Source: Verrucomicrobiota bacterium (GTDB lineage Bacteria > Verrucomicrobiota > Verrucomicrobiia > Methylacidiphilales > UBA1321). Taken from it: DNA of 64,000 bases. The notes under the pieces were generated by a model, which saw only the letters and a list, made by a program, of their open reading frames with translations, did not search any database and was not told the DNA's origin. The position numbers and the translations under genes are program-made. The stretch is taken from positions 1-64,000 of the forward strand of contig JABDHJ010000012.1 in assembly GCA_013285645.1 (NCBI GenBank), in the 5' to 3' direction. Shown here in pieces: positions 18,137 through 26,140 of the stretch; position 1 is the first letter of the stretch; every line of letters begins with the position of its first letter.

Positions 18137-19073
18137 CCTGGACTTTGAGCATGCGACCCAATCCGTCCGCCAGGGAAAATTGAGGTTGGTAACCGAAGGC
18201 AGCCTGCGCCGCTTCGATCGAAGCCTCTGAAATGCGGATATCTCCGAGCCTGGCAGGACCAAACTTCGGTTTTAAAGTCTGACCTGTGAGGCGATTGATG
18301 GCATCGACGAGATCCAGCAGGGAAACCGAGCGACCGGTGGCAATATTGAAGCGTTTTCCTGCCACCGCATCGACGGGGGCGGCAGCACATCTCGCCGCCG
18401 CTTCCACGACGTTCTCGACATAGACAAAGTCTCTTGTTTGACCGCCATCCCCGAGGATTTCCGGTTCGCGGCCTTGAACCATCTGATGACAGAATCGCGC
18501 GATGACCCCGGAATATCCGGAATCATAAGACTGACGAGGGCCGTAAACATTGAAAAATCTCAACGCAACGGCGGGCAGACCATAGAGATCAGAGAAGACC
18601 CGGCAATAGCCTTCGCTTGCAAGTTTTTGCAAGGCATAGGGAGAAAGAGGATTGGTTGCCATCTGCTCCGTCTTGGGGTTGGCGGGCTCATTTCCATAAA
18701 CGGCGCAGGAAGAAGCAAATATAAAGCGATCCACCCGGGCCTCGCGGGCGGCCAATAGAATTTTTAGCGTAATGTCGAGATTGTGCTGATGGCTTTTGAG
18801 GGGATCCTTCACCGATTCCGCCACTGAAGGGAGTGCAGCTAAGTGAAAGACCTGACAGCAGGAAGGCAGAATTTGGCGGAGCACGGCCTCATCGCCTGCG
18901 GTTGCTTCGATCAGGTCGAGATTCATCCCCGGCGTTTTCCAATCGAGATTGGAAACTTTGCCGGTGCTGAGGTTGTCGAGAACGACGACCGCCTGGTCTC
19001 GCTTACAAAAATATTCCGCCAAGTGCGATCCAATAAAACCGCAACCTCCAGTGATGAGAATTTTTTTTGCCAT
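18126..19073 (-). CDS. NAD-dependent sugar epimerase/dehydratase (GalE/WbpP-like SDR)
   Basis: About 315 residues. An extended SDR: the NAD-binding GGCGFIGSHLAEYF at the N-terminus, VVLDNLSTGK, the catalytic Ser-Tyr-Lys set (FASSCAVYG, then NPLSPYALQKLASEGY with Y-x-x-x-K), and the substrate region FFNVYGPRQSYDSGYSGVIA. These point to UDP-glucose/GlcNAc 4-epimerase or a related dehydratase. ATG 19073 is chosen since it begins right before the Rossmann strand; the longer frame to 19280 is non-homologous. It supplies a nucleotide sugar to the neighbouring glycosyltransferases. Confidence 0.9.
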   Translation of the reverse strand: MAKKILITGGCGFIGSHLAEYFCKRDQAVVVLDNLSTGKVSNLDWKTPGMNLDLIEATAGDEAVLRQILPSCCQVFHLAALPSVAESVKDPLKSHQHNLDITLKILLAAREARVDRFIFASSCAVYGNEPANPKTEQMATNPLSPYALQKLASEGYCRVFSDLYGLPAVALRFFNVYGPRQSYDSGYSGVIARFCHQMVQGREPEILGDGGQTRDFVYVENVVEAAARCAAAPVDAVAGKRFNIATGRSVSLLDLVDAINRLTGQTLKPKFGPARLGDIRISEASIEAAQAAFGYQPQFSLADGLGRMLKVQARA

Positions 19074-19108
19074 AGAATTTGGTAGGTTGGGAAGGATCCA
19101 CTTCTTCT

Positions 19109-19927
19109 TTACGTCTGCCGTCTGTTTTTTTGCCGACTGGCCATAAATGCTCCCGAGATATGGGCCAATTCTCCCATCCAGGCGATAAAGCAAAAATTCT
19201 CCCAAAGCAAATGCCTGGTGGCATGCGCGGCACCGATTGCGAGCTGCCGAAGGCTCATGGGCCCTGCATCCGGCATGCAAGTGGTGACATCATCATAGGC
19301 TTTTCTGTACCGGTACACTGGGCCTTTGTCGTGACGATAAAACATGCAGGCTTCCGGCGCTTCCGCGCAGCAGAAGCCTGTTTTGAGGGCCCATTTCCTC
19401 CATTCGCCATCTTCGCCCCTGGGGATAGTTTCATCGAAGGGATGTCTTTCCCACGCGGAACGAAAATAGAGCGCATTGGTGTTGCCTCCCCCGCGCCAAT
19501 GCTTCGGGGAAACGGGCCCGCGATGAACGATGATCGTTTTCGTGAGCTTTTCGTACCCTTTCATGGAAAAAGCCTGCAATCCGTAGATGACAGCAGGGGT
19601 TTCCTCCAGTGTCGCCAGTGCCGCACGATAGCGGTCGAGAAAGTCCGCGTTAACCGGCACGCAATGGACGCTCAGCGATAACAGCCAATCATTTTTTGCG
19701 GCGCGAAATCCCAAGTTCAGGGTGTGGGAATAGTTAAACGGTTCGAGATTCCGGACGACTTTTGCGCCCGCCTGTTCTGCGAGGGCGACCGTGCCATCTG
19801 TTGAGTTCGTGTCCACGATGACGATTTCATCGGGCGGAGCGATTCTCATTTGGCTTAGGAGAATGCGCAGAGGCTTCTCGGAATTTGAAGTCCTGATGAT
19901 GACGCTGATGCCGGTACCGGGGCTCAT
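19109..19927 (-). CDS. GT2 family glycosyltransferase
   Basis: 272 residues. N-terminal GT2 motifs: ISVIIRTSNSEKPLRILL, IVIVDTNSTDGT and KVVRNLEPFNYSHTLNLGFR. The usual D-x-D position reads LSLSVHCVPVN, so the metal-binding aspartates are atypical; SVHCVPV is common in a subgroup of GT2 enzymes that keep activity through other residues. A later RGEDGEWRKWAL stretch carries the E-D/E-W acceptor-site motif. It overlaps the next gene upstream (stop at 19924) by 4 bp, so both belong to one transcript. Confidence 0.82.
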   Translation of the reverse strand: MSPGTGISVIIRTSNSEKPLRILLSQMRIAPPDEIVIVDTNSTDGTVALAEQAGAKVVRNLEPFNYSHTLNLGFRAAKNDWLLSLSVHCVPVNADFLDRYRAALATLEETPAVIYGLQAFSMKGYEKLTKTIIVHRGPVSPKHWRGGGNTNALYFRSAWERHPFDETIPRGEDGEWRKWALKTGFCCAEAPEACMFYRHDKGPVYRYRKAYDDVTTCMPDAGPMSLRQLAIGAAHATRHLLWENFCFIAWMGELAHISGAFMASRQKNRRQT

Positions 19928-20886
19928 GTCGGTAGAGTGGGTTTGGTGGAGGGACCCGATTGTTGCCTCAATTCACCCATCGCGCGGTCAATTGCCTCGC
20001 ACACGAGATCCGGTTCGGGTCGATGTGTGTCGTTGGCGACAACGAAGATCGGCACATGAAAGACGTTCCAGCTTTTGCAGGTATCGATGCGCCATTGTCC
20101 ATCGGCCCAGATCAAAATGGGCACACCGCACAACTGCGCGAGATGCATGGGGCCACTCAGTTCTCCCGCGAGCAGACGGACGGATGAGATGGCATTGATG
20201 CTTGACTGGAGGTCTTCGGAACGCAGGTCATCCACTCCCGCCGGGCAGTAGGAATAGAGAGGATGCCCGACGCAGCAGATGGAATAACCGCGCTGGCGGC
20301 AGGAGGCTGCGACTTGGTCGCAAAGGTCCGGGTCGTAGTTGCGCGTCTGGTCCGGGCCTTCCTTTTTCACCCGGCGAAAGTGAAAGGCCATATCGTAGAA
20401 ACGCCCCGGCGGGGAGGATGCCCGCAGTAATTCAAACTTTGCCGGCAGCAGATAACGTTTGTGGTAGCGCGTGCAAAGATGCAAGGCGGTAAGAACATCG
20501 TAATTTTTAAGTCCCAGTTCCTGCGCCTTGGCCCGGGCCATTTCCTCCCATTGCAACGGAGTCATTCGTCCATACCGATAACCGGCTTTTTCCAGGGCGA
20601 TGTCATGCGTATGCACATGGCACCCAGGATAGAGCGCCTCGCGTCCGGGATACGTGATCACATGGACTTCGTCATACCGGCCAACCTGGGCTCGCACCCA
20701 GGCCTGCCAGTCCATCAACTCGTGTCCAAACTCGCCGGCAAAGGGACCCGCCACCAGGATTCGTCGCGGAAAAAAGCGGAGACGGAGCGCGCCCAGTGCT
20801 CCCACGATTTTATCGCCGAGGCTGAATTGATACGATGCCGCGAGCGCCGCTTGGCGGAAAGATGAACTTGAAGTTTTAATGCCCAC
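19924..20886 (-). CDS. Unrecognised glycosyltransferase-like protein
   Basis: 320 residues from a GTG start. I do not recognise the family with certainty. Visible features: a hydrophobic-turn N-terminal strand ILVAGPFAGEFGHELMDWQA, a central IAF-like MAFHFRRVKKEG, and a C-terminal half with CCVGHPLYSYCP, SSVRLLAGELSGPMHLAQLC and GVPILIWADGQWR. The S-x-P-x-H-L-A-Q-L-C-G-V-P-I run looks like the donor-binding end of GT-B enzymes (GT9 or fucosyltransferase-like). Position inside the glycosyltransferase cluster and the 4-bp overlap with the GT2 gene support a role in polysaccharide assembly. No signal peptide. Confidence 0.6.
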   Translation of the reverse strand: MGIKTSSSSFRQAALAASYQFSLGDKIVGALGALRLRFFPRRILVAGPFAGEFGHELMDWQAWVRAQVGRYDEVHVITYPGREALYPGCHVHTHDIALEKAGYRYGRMTPLQWEEMARAKAQELGLKNYDVLTALHLCTRYHKRYLLPAKFELLRASSPPGRFYDMAFHFRRVKKEGPDQTRNYDPDLCDQVAASCRQRGYSICCVGHPLYSYCPAGVDDLRSEDLQSSINAISSVRLLAGELSGPMHLAQLCGVPILIWADGQWRIDTCKSWNVFHVPIFVVANDTHRPEPDLVCEAIDRAMGELRQQSGPSTKPTLPT

Positions 20887-20973
20887 GGAATTCTAAGACC
20901 GCCCTTTTCAACAGGTCAAGGTCACGTTATCAGCTTGATGACTCGAAGATTCCAAAAAAATCTTCCGCAGGAA

Positions 20974-22266
20974 TCATAGTCCCAGCTTCTTGAACGTCTC
21001 ATCCACATAGCGGAAATGACGCTCGGGCGAACAAAGTTCGTCGATCTCCTTTTCGGAAAGCACGGAAAGAATCTCCTTCGATTTCTTGAGATGGACCTGA
21101 AGCGGTTCGGTTCCGCGCCAGCAAGCCATCGAGGCGGCCTGAACGGCTTCGTAGGCGGTCTGGCGCGGCAGACCCTTGTCGGCCAGGGCGAGTAGGATGG
21201 TCTGGGAAAAAATGAGGCCCTTCGATTTGGCCAGATTGTTGGCCATGTTCTCGGGATAGACAATCTGCCGCGCGACGAGGTCGGTCGTGAGCTTGAGCAT
21301 GTAGCTGAGCAACTCGCAGCTATCCGGAAAGATGATCCGCTCGACCGAAGAATGGGATATGTCGCGTTCGTGCCAAAGCGCCACATTTTCCAGCGCCGCG
21401 ACCGCATTACCGCGAATGACCCGCGCCAAACCACTGAGCTTCTCGCCCGTGATCGGGTTGCGCTTGTGCGGCATGGCGCTGCTGCCTTTTTGCCCGGCCG
21501 CGAAGAACTCCTCCACTTCGAGCACCTCGGTACGCTGGAGATGGCGGAACTCCGTCGCCCAACGATCGATGCTGCTAGCAATGAGCGCCAGCGTGCTCAT
21601 GAAATGGGCGTGCCGATCCCGCTGAATGATCTGCGTGGAAAGGTCCGCCGCCTTGAGACCCAGTTTCGTGCAGACATATTCTTCCACGCGAGGATCAAGA
21701 TGCGCGTGCGTCCCAACGGCCCCGGAAAGCTTCCCCACCGCGATCTGCTCCTTCGCTTCCGACAGCCGCTTGATCGCCCGGCCAAACTCGTCGTACATCA
21801 GAGCCAGCTTGAGACCATAGGTGATCGGTTCCGCATGAATGCCGTGCGACCGCCCCATCATCGGCGTAAACTTGTGTTCCTTCGCGCGAACGGCGACCGC
21901 TTCACGAAGTTTCCCGAGGTCGGCAAGAAGCAAATCGGCACTCGCGACACATTGCAGTGCAAGAGTGGTATCGAGCAAATCAGACGAAGTCAGTCCGCGA
22001 TGAATGAACCGGCCCGGCCCGCCAACGTTCGCCCCGACATCCTCTAGAAAAGCGATGACGTCATGGTTCGTGCGCTTCTCATTTTCGCGCACTTTCTCGA
22101 TATCGAACTTCGCCTTGGCGCGGATAATTTGCGCGTCTTCGGCGGGAATATGTCCGAATCGCGCCATGCCTTCGCAGGCGAGCACTTCAATTTCGAGCCA
22201 GTGATTAAGCTTGGCCTCTTCGCTCCAAAGCGCGGCCATTTCAGGACGGGAATAACGTGGGATCAT
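20974..22266 (-). CDS. purB: Adenylosuccinate lyase
   Basis: Cleaves succinylaminoimidazolecarboxamide ribotide and adenylosuccinate in purine synthesis. 430 residues, as expected. The fumarase/aspartase-superfamily signature GSSAMPHKRNP is at about residue 260. Other motifs: IHRGLTSSDLLDT, MGRSHGIHAEPITYG with the catalytic His, and the N-terminal MIPRYSRPEMAALWSEE typical of PurB. ATG 22266 is preferred to the longer frame (22344) because family proteins start at this IPRYS motif. Monocistronic on the minus strand, with divergent genes upstream. Confidence 0.95.
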   Translation of the reverse strand: MIPRYSRPEMAALWSEEAKLNHWLEIEVLACEGMARFGHIPAEDAQIIRAKAKFDIEKVRENEKRTNHDVIAFLEDVGANVGGPGRFIHRGLTSSDLLDTTLALQCVASADLLLADLGKLREAVAVRAKEHKFTPMMGRSHGIHAEPITYGLKLALMYDEFGRAIKRLSEAKEQIAVGKLSGAVGTHAHLDPRVEEYVCTKLGLKAADLSTQIIQRDRHAHFMSTLALIASSIDRWATEFRHLQRTEVLEVEEFFAAGQKGSSAMPHKRNPITGEKLSGLARVIRGNAVAALENVALWHERDISHSSVERIIFPDSCELLSYMLKLTTDLVARQIVYPENMANNLAKSKGLIFSQTILLALADKGLPRQTAYEAVQAASMACWRGTEPLQVHLKKSKEILSVLSEKEIDELCSPERHFRYVDETFKKLGL

Positions 22267-22301
22267 CTGAAGAAAGAGCTTAGGAGCGGAAATGGAGATG
22301 T

Positions 22302-22445
22302 GAAGACAAAGTATCCTTTCTCCAAGTTGACATAAATGCGACAAAAGCCGAAATTAGGACCTTTGATTCCTCGCATGATGGCATGCCCCAAGGCTGGACC
22401 GGAACATTGGATAACCTCGCCGAATACCTGGCGAACAATCCGTAA
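22302..22445 (+). pseudogene. Remnant of an SRPBCC/AHSA1-domain protein (C-terminus)
   Basis: A frame open from about 22284 to the TAA at 22443-22445 encodes a C-terminal piece ending in MPQGWTGTLDNLAEYLANNP. The G-M-x-x-G-W-x-x-x-L-D-x-L-A pattern is the last helix of AHSA1-type START-like proteins. No start codon or N-terminal domain precedes it; purB begins just upstream on the other strand. AHSA1 proteins are often found beside PhnB-like VOC and DoxX genes, which follow here, so this is best read as the rest of a deleted first gene. Assigned from short similarity only. Confidence 0.45.
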
Positions 22446-22462
22446 TTAAAGAAAACCCTACC

Positions 22463-22915
22463 ATGCAAAAGATCACCCCGTTTTTGTGGTTCGATAACAA
22501 AGCCGAAGAAGCCGCCAGGTTCTATTGTTCGATTTTTAAAGACTCGAAAATCGTGAAGGTGGCTAGGGACGAGAAAAAAGTCTGGTGCGTGACCCTTAAA
22601 ATCAACGGCCAGGAGTTGATGGCCTTCAACGGCGGCCCTCGTTTCAAGTTCACCCATGCCATCTCGCTCTTCGTTCACTGCAAGACACAGCGCGAAGTGG
22701 ACGACTATTGGGAGAAGCTTTCGAAAGGCGGAGAAAAAGGGCAGTGCGGCTGGCTGAAAGACAAATACGGCCTATCTTGGCAAATCATTCCCGAGACCCT
22801 GGGCGATCTCCTCCAGGAAAAGGATCCTGTCAAGGCGGACCGCGTTTTTAATGCTATGCTGAAAATGACGAAAATTGACATCAAAGCCTTAAAGAAAGCT
22901 CATGCTCAGAAATGA
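22463..22915 (+). CDS. VOC superfamily PhnB-like protein
   Basis: 150 residues. N-terminus MQKITPFLWFDNKAEEAARF followed by YCSIFKDSKIVKVARDE is the standard opening of the PhnB/3-demethylubiquinone-methyltransferase-like VOC group. Later motifs LMAFNGGPRFKFTHAISLFV, DDYWEKLSKGGEKGQCGWLK and YGLSWQIIPETLGDLL also match. Despite the old name, these proteins lack methyltransferase motifs; their reaction is unknown. Spaced 31 bp from the DoxX-like gene and probably co-transcribed. Confidence 0.85.
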   Translation: MQKITPFLWFDNKAEEAARFYCSIFKDSKIVKVARDEKKVWCVTLKINGQELMAFNGGPRFKFTHAISLFVHCKTQREVDDYWEKLSKGGEKGQCGWLKDKYGLSWQIIPETLGDLLQEKDPVKADRVFNAMLKMTKIDIKALKKAHAQK

Positions 22916-22946
22916 AACGTCGCTTCAATGAAATGGTAAATAAATC

Positions 22947-23327
22947 ATGAAAATCGCAACCAACATCGTCGGAGGCCTCCTCGGCTTTCTCTTCATCGCG
23001 TTCTCACTCATCGTCCTGCTGAACCTCATCCAACCACCGCCGCCGCCAGCTGGCTCGCTGGTCGATCTGTTCATGAAGGCATTTGTTCCGTCCGGTTGGT
23101 TGACGATGGTCAAGATTTTCGAATTGACCGGTGGCATTCTCGTCGCCATTCCGAAAACCCGTAACTTTGGACTCCTGATACTTGGCCCCATCATCATTAA
23201 TATCCTGGCCTTCCACATCCTTGTCGCCAAGGGAGAGGGTCTGGTCGGAATTCCTCTCTTCATCGCCTTCCTCGCCTTGTTCCTCCTGTGGGCCGAACGC
23301 AAATCGTTCCTTGGATTGCTGCACTAA
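22947..23327 (+). CDS. DoxX-like small membrane protein
   Basis: 126 residues with four hydrophobic segments: about residues 5-27, 48-66, 73-93 and 100-118. The layout and the short loop after helix two (TGGILVAIPKTRNFGLLILG) resemble the DoxX/SURF4 family. Family roles range from quinol oxidase subunits to redox and oxidative stress; none can be chosen here. It converges on the DUF1348 gene with a gap of 1 bp. Confidence 0.7.
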   Translation: MKIATNIVGGLLGFLFIAFSLIVLLNLIQPPPPPAGSLVDLFMKAFVPSGWLTMVKIFELTGGILVAIPKTRNFGLLILGPIIINILAFHILVAKGEGLVGIPLFIAFLALFLLWAERKSFLGLLH

Positions 23328-23328
23328 A

Positions 23329-23796
23329 TCACAGACCCAGATCGGAAAGACCTGGCTGGTCGTCGGGGCGGCGACCAGAAGGCCAGAAGAATTTCCGGTC
23401 TGCTTCCTTGATGGGCAAATCGTTGATACTCGCAAACCGAAATTGCATCAGGCCGTCCGGATTAAACTCCCAATTCTCGTTTCCATAAGATCGGAACCAA
23501 TTTCCGCTATCGTCATGCCACTCATAGGCAAACCGGACCGCGATCCGGTTTGCATGAAACGCCCAGAGTTCCTTGATCAGCCGGTAATCCAATTCCTTCG
23601 TCCATTTCCTGGTAAGAAATTGAACGATGGCTTCCCGGCCCGTGACGAATTCCGAACGGTTTCGCCAGACACTGTCAGCGGCGTAAGCCAACGAGACTTT
23701 TTCTGGATCACGACTATTCCAGCCATCCTCCGCCAGCCGCACTTTCTGTACGGCCGAACCATGATCAAAAGGTGGTAGAGGCGGTCTTTCGTTCAT
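23329..23796 (-). CDS. DUF1348 family protein (NTF2-like fold)
   Basis: 155 residues. The sequence follows the DUF1348 pattern closely: [93 protein letters not shown]. It belongs to the SnoaL/NTF2-like superfamily of cone-shaped folds. The catalytic role is unknown. No signal peptide. Confidence 0.9.
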   Translation of the reverse strand: MNERPPLPPFDHGSAVQKVRLAEDGWNSRDPEKVSLAYAADSVWRNRSEFVTGREAIVQFLTRKWTKELDYRLIKELWAFHANRIAVRFAYEWHDDSGNWFRSYGNENWEFNPDGLMQFRFASINDLPIKEADRKFFWPSGRRPDDQPGLSDLGL

Positions 23797-24351
23797 TTTG
23801 TCCCTTATGAATTTGTGCTTCGAGTTCGGTGATTCTCACATAAAATCCAAATTTTTACGAATCAATAGCAGTTCACCGCCGATTGGCCGCTGCCGCAAAA
23901 TTTTGATCGGAAAACCTGGCGCGCTTGCAACCATACTTTTATGTCTTTCGTCATACCTCCCGGAGCTTCTTCCTCATGGCCTACGAATGGCTGCGGGTCC
24001 TGAATTTCTGACGCGGTGCTTTGCGCAGCAAATGCGCAAAATTTCACCGCATAGACGCATCTGCAAGGTGCGGCCCCTTGTACAAAATCGTTTCTAGACT
24101 ATGTTTAGGTATCGATCGCTAGGCCCGCTTGATCGACGTAAGTTTTATGAGTGCAACTCGGTTTTTCACAGGAAAAATCAAGAGGATATCGGGATCCGGC
24201 CTCCAGGCGTTTTCAGCGATCCGATCATCCTTTCTTCGCCGAACGCAAAAGCTGTTCAACCGCAAGATTGTCCACATCCCACAACCGATGATGATTCCTC
24301 CTATGAAACCCAACACCCATCCCCACCCACTTTACCGAAAGCGTGATTACT
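23797..24351. other. Intergenic region without a convincing gene
   Basis: 555 bp between DUF1348 and the OxlT-like transporter. Short frames exist on both strands (for example 23862-24047 and 24119-24316, minus) but none shows a recognisable domain or a good ribosome site. The promoter of the transporter should lie in its last 100-200 bp. I see no tRNA, riboswitch or repeat in it. Confidence 0.5.
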
Positions 24352-25800
24352 ATGTTAGACATACTTGACCGCAAATATTCTGTAGCCGGTCCCGGCTATA
24401 ATCGCTGGCTGGTGCCGCCCGCCGCCCTGGCGATTCATCTCTGCATCGGGCAGGTCTACGCGTTCAGTGTCTTCATTTTACCGATGACCAAACTTCTGGG
24501 CACCACCCACTCGGTACCGGGAGACTGGACGCAATCGCAACTCGCCGTAATATTTTCGATTGCGATTTTCTTCCTCGGCCTTTCCGCCGCTCTCTTTGGC
24601 AAATGGGTGGAAAAGGAGGGGCCGCGCAAGGCCATGTTTGCCGCCGCCAGTTGTTTTGGCAGCGGCTTCATCGTAGCCGCGGCCGGCGTGACCCTGCACA
24701 ACCTCTGGCTCGTCTACCTGGGCTACGGAGTGCTCGGCGGCATCGGTCTGGGCATTGGATACATCTCGCCTGTTTCGACGCTGGTGAAATGGTTTCCTGA
24801 CCGTCCGGGCATGGCCACCGGGATGGCGATCATGGGTTTCGGGGGCGGTGCCATGATCGGAAGCCCGCTGGCAGTGGGGCTCATGAAATTTTATTCGACT
24901 CCCTTCTCGGTCGGTGTCGTCGAGACCATGCTGACCATGGGCGCGATTTATTTTCTCTTCATGATGTTCGGCGTATTTACCGTTCGCGTACCTGCGCCGT
25001 ACTGGAAACCGGCGGGCTTTGTACCGGACGATCAGCCGCACAAGCTGGTCACCAACGCGAACGTCCTGGCTGATGACGCCTGGAAAACGCGCCCCTTCTG
25101 GCTTCTGTGGGTCATTCTCTGTTTCAACGTGACGGCGGGAATCGGCATTCTTGAGCAAGCCTCGCCGATGATCCAGGAGATGCTTCTGGTCCCGGCCGCC
25201 ACCAAGGGAATTGATCCGGCCAATACAACGGCGATGGCCCAGGCCACGGCGCCTCTGGCTGCGGTGGCTGGGGGATTCGTCGGTCTGTTGAGCCTTTTCA
25301 ACATGTTGGGACGTTTCTTCTGGTCTTCGATTTCCGATTATATTGGGCGCAAGAACGTCTATTTCATCTATCTCCTGCTCGGTTCCGTGCTTTATTTTCT
25401 GATTCCGATCGCGGGCCGGATGGGGAGCACGCCGCTGTTCGTCGGCGTCTGCGTATTGATCCTGACCATGTATGGCGGAGGCTTCGCGACAATCCCGGCC
25501 TATTTGCGGGATCTCTTCGGCACGATGCAGGTTGGCGCCATTCACGGTCGGCTGATTACCGCCTGGTCGGTGGCAGGCGTGCTTGGGCCTTTGCTCGTCA
25601 ACGGCATCCGGGACTATCAGATCGCTCACGGAGCCGTGGGGGTCGAACGCTACGCGCCCACGATGTATCTCATGTGCGCGCTGCTCCTCATCGCCGCGCT
25701 GTGCAATTATCTGGTGGGCCCGGTCGACTCCAAATATCACGTTCGGGTGAAGGACCTCGGCCATGTCCCAGCAACCGAACTTCAATTGAAAGGAAAATAA
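24352..25800 (+). CDS. MFS transporter, OxlT (oxalate/formate antiporter)-like
   Basis: 482 residues with 12 predicted membrane helices. The N-terminal region NRWLVPPAALAIHLCIGQVY followed by AFSVFILPMTKLLG is typical of the OxlT/NarK-like branch of the major facilitator family. The loop motif AALFGKWVEKEGPRKAMFAA corresponds to MFS motif A, and GIGLGIGYISPVSTLVKWFP followed by DRPGMATGMAIMGFGGGAM is the branch signature. The central loop with ILEQASPMIQEMLL is longer than in OxlT itself. The substrate is probably a small organic anion. ATG 24352 is preferred to GTG 24343. A 50-residue companion follows after 3 bp. Confidence 0.88.
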   Translation: MLDILDRKYSVAGPGYNRWLVPPAALAIHLCIGQVYAFSVFILPMTKLLGTTHSVPGDWTQSQLAVIFSIAIFFLGLSAALFGKWVEKEGPRKAMFAAASCFGSGFIVAAAGVTLHNLWLVYLGYGVLGGIGLGIGYISPVSTLVKWFPDRPGMATGMAIMGFGGGAMIGSPLAVGLMKFYSTPFSVGVVETMLTMGAIYFLFMMFGVFTVRVPAPYWKPAGFVPDDQPHKLVTNANVLADDAWKTRPFWLLWVILCFNVTAGIGILEQASPMIQEMLLVPAATKGIDPANTTAMAQATAPLAAVAGGFVGLLSLFNMLGRFFWSSISDYIGRKNVYFIYLLLGSVLYFLIPIAGRMGSTPLFVGVCVLILTMYGGGFATIPAYLRDLFGTMQVGAIHGRLITAWSVAGVLGPLLVNGIRDYQIAHGAVGVERYAPTMYLMCALLLIAALCNYLVGPVDSKYHVRVKDLGHVPATELQLKGK

Positions 25801-25803
25801 ATC

Positions 25804-25956
25804 ATGACTGCCATGCCTCGCTTTTCAAGTCAGCCGATGGAACGCCGTCCGTCCCGGTCGTGGGCGCTTATCATCACGACTTGGCTTTTTGTCGGCGTAC
25901 CGCTTGCCTGGGGCGTAACCCAGAGCATCATCAAGTCGATGGCGCTTTTTCACTGA
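25804..25956 (+). CDS. MFS transporter small companion subunit
   Basis: 50 residues, one membrane helix: a basic N-terminus (PMERRPSRSW), then ALIITTWLFVGVPLAWGVTQ and a short tail. It starts 3 bp after the OxlT-like stop, so it is translationally linked. Tiny proteins with a V-G-V-P-L-A-W-G-V core occur after OxlT-like genes in many bacteria and are annotated as MFS small subunits; the family name is recalled knowledge and not checked here. It may stabilise or regulate the transporter. Confidence 0.72.
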   Translation: MTAMPRFSSQPMERRPSRSWALIITTWLFVGVPLAWGVTQSIIKSMALFH

Positions 25957-26012
25957 AACCAGTGACGAAATTTAAATATCGTCCGAGGCGTTCGCAAGAT
26001 GCCACCCTAAAA

Positions 26013-26072
26013 GTGCCCGAGGTGGGAGTCGAACCCACACGAGGGTTTCCCCTATCAGGATTTTAAGTCCTG
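26013..26072 (-). repeat. Displaced 3' fragment of tRNA-Leu (attL of the mobile element)
   Basis: Read on the minus strand this is the anticodon stem-loop, variable arm, T arm and acceptor 3' strand of a tRNA-Leu. The 17-bp core 26056-26072 equals 36482-36498 of the intact gene, and the 29-bp block 26013-26041 equals the 3' arm of that gene. The variable arm differs in sequence but still pairs (AGGG GAAA CCCT). The D arm and 5' acceptor strand are missing. It marks the left boundary of the integrated element. Confidence 0.88.
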
Positions 26073-26110
26073 CTTATACTACCTCTGATAGATAGCGATT
26101 TGCATTGACT

Positions 26111-26133
26111 AGTGACACGATGGTGACATGATA
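26111..26133. promoter_or_regulatory. Arm-type repeat, left end
   Basis: Twenty of 23 bases match the motif at 36338-36360. Each copy contains two GTGACA hexamers in direct orientation, about ten bases apart. Location just inside the element end and before the integrase gene suggests an integrase/excisionase arm site. It also overlaps the likely integrase promoter, so autoregulation is possible. Confidence 0.5.
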
Positions 26134-26140
26134 AGGGCCT

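Noticed and set aside
23862-24316. Two 60-codon minus-strand frames before the OxlT-like gene
   Set aside because: No ribosome site, domain or conservation hint; the region is best seen as non-coding with the transporter promoter.
24478-25785. 435-codon open frame on the minus strand inside the OxlT-like gene
   Set aside because: It is antisense to a clearly recognisable transporter, rich in His, Arg and Gln, with no domain. Typical shadow frame of G+C-rich DNA.
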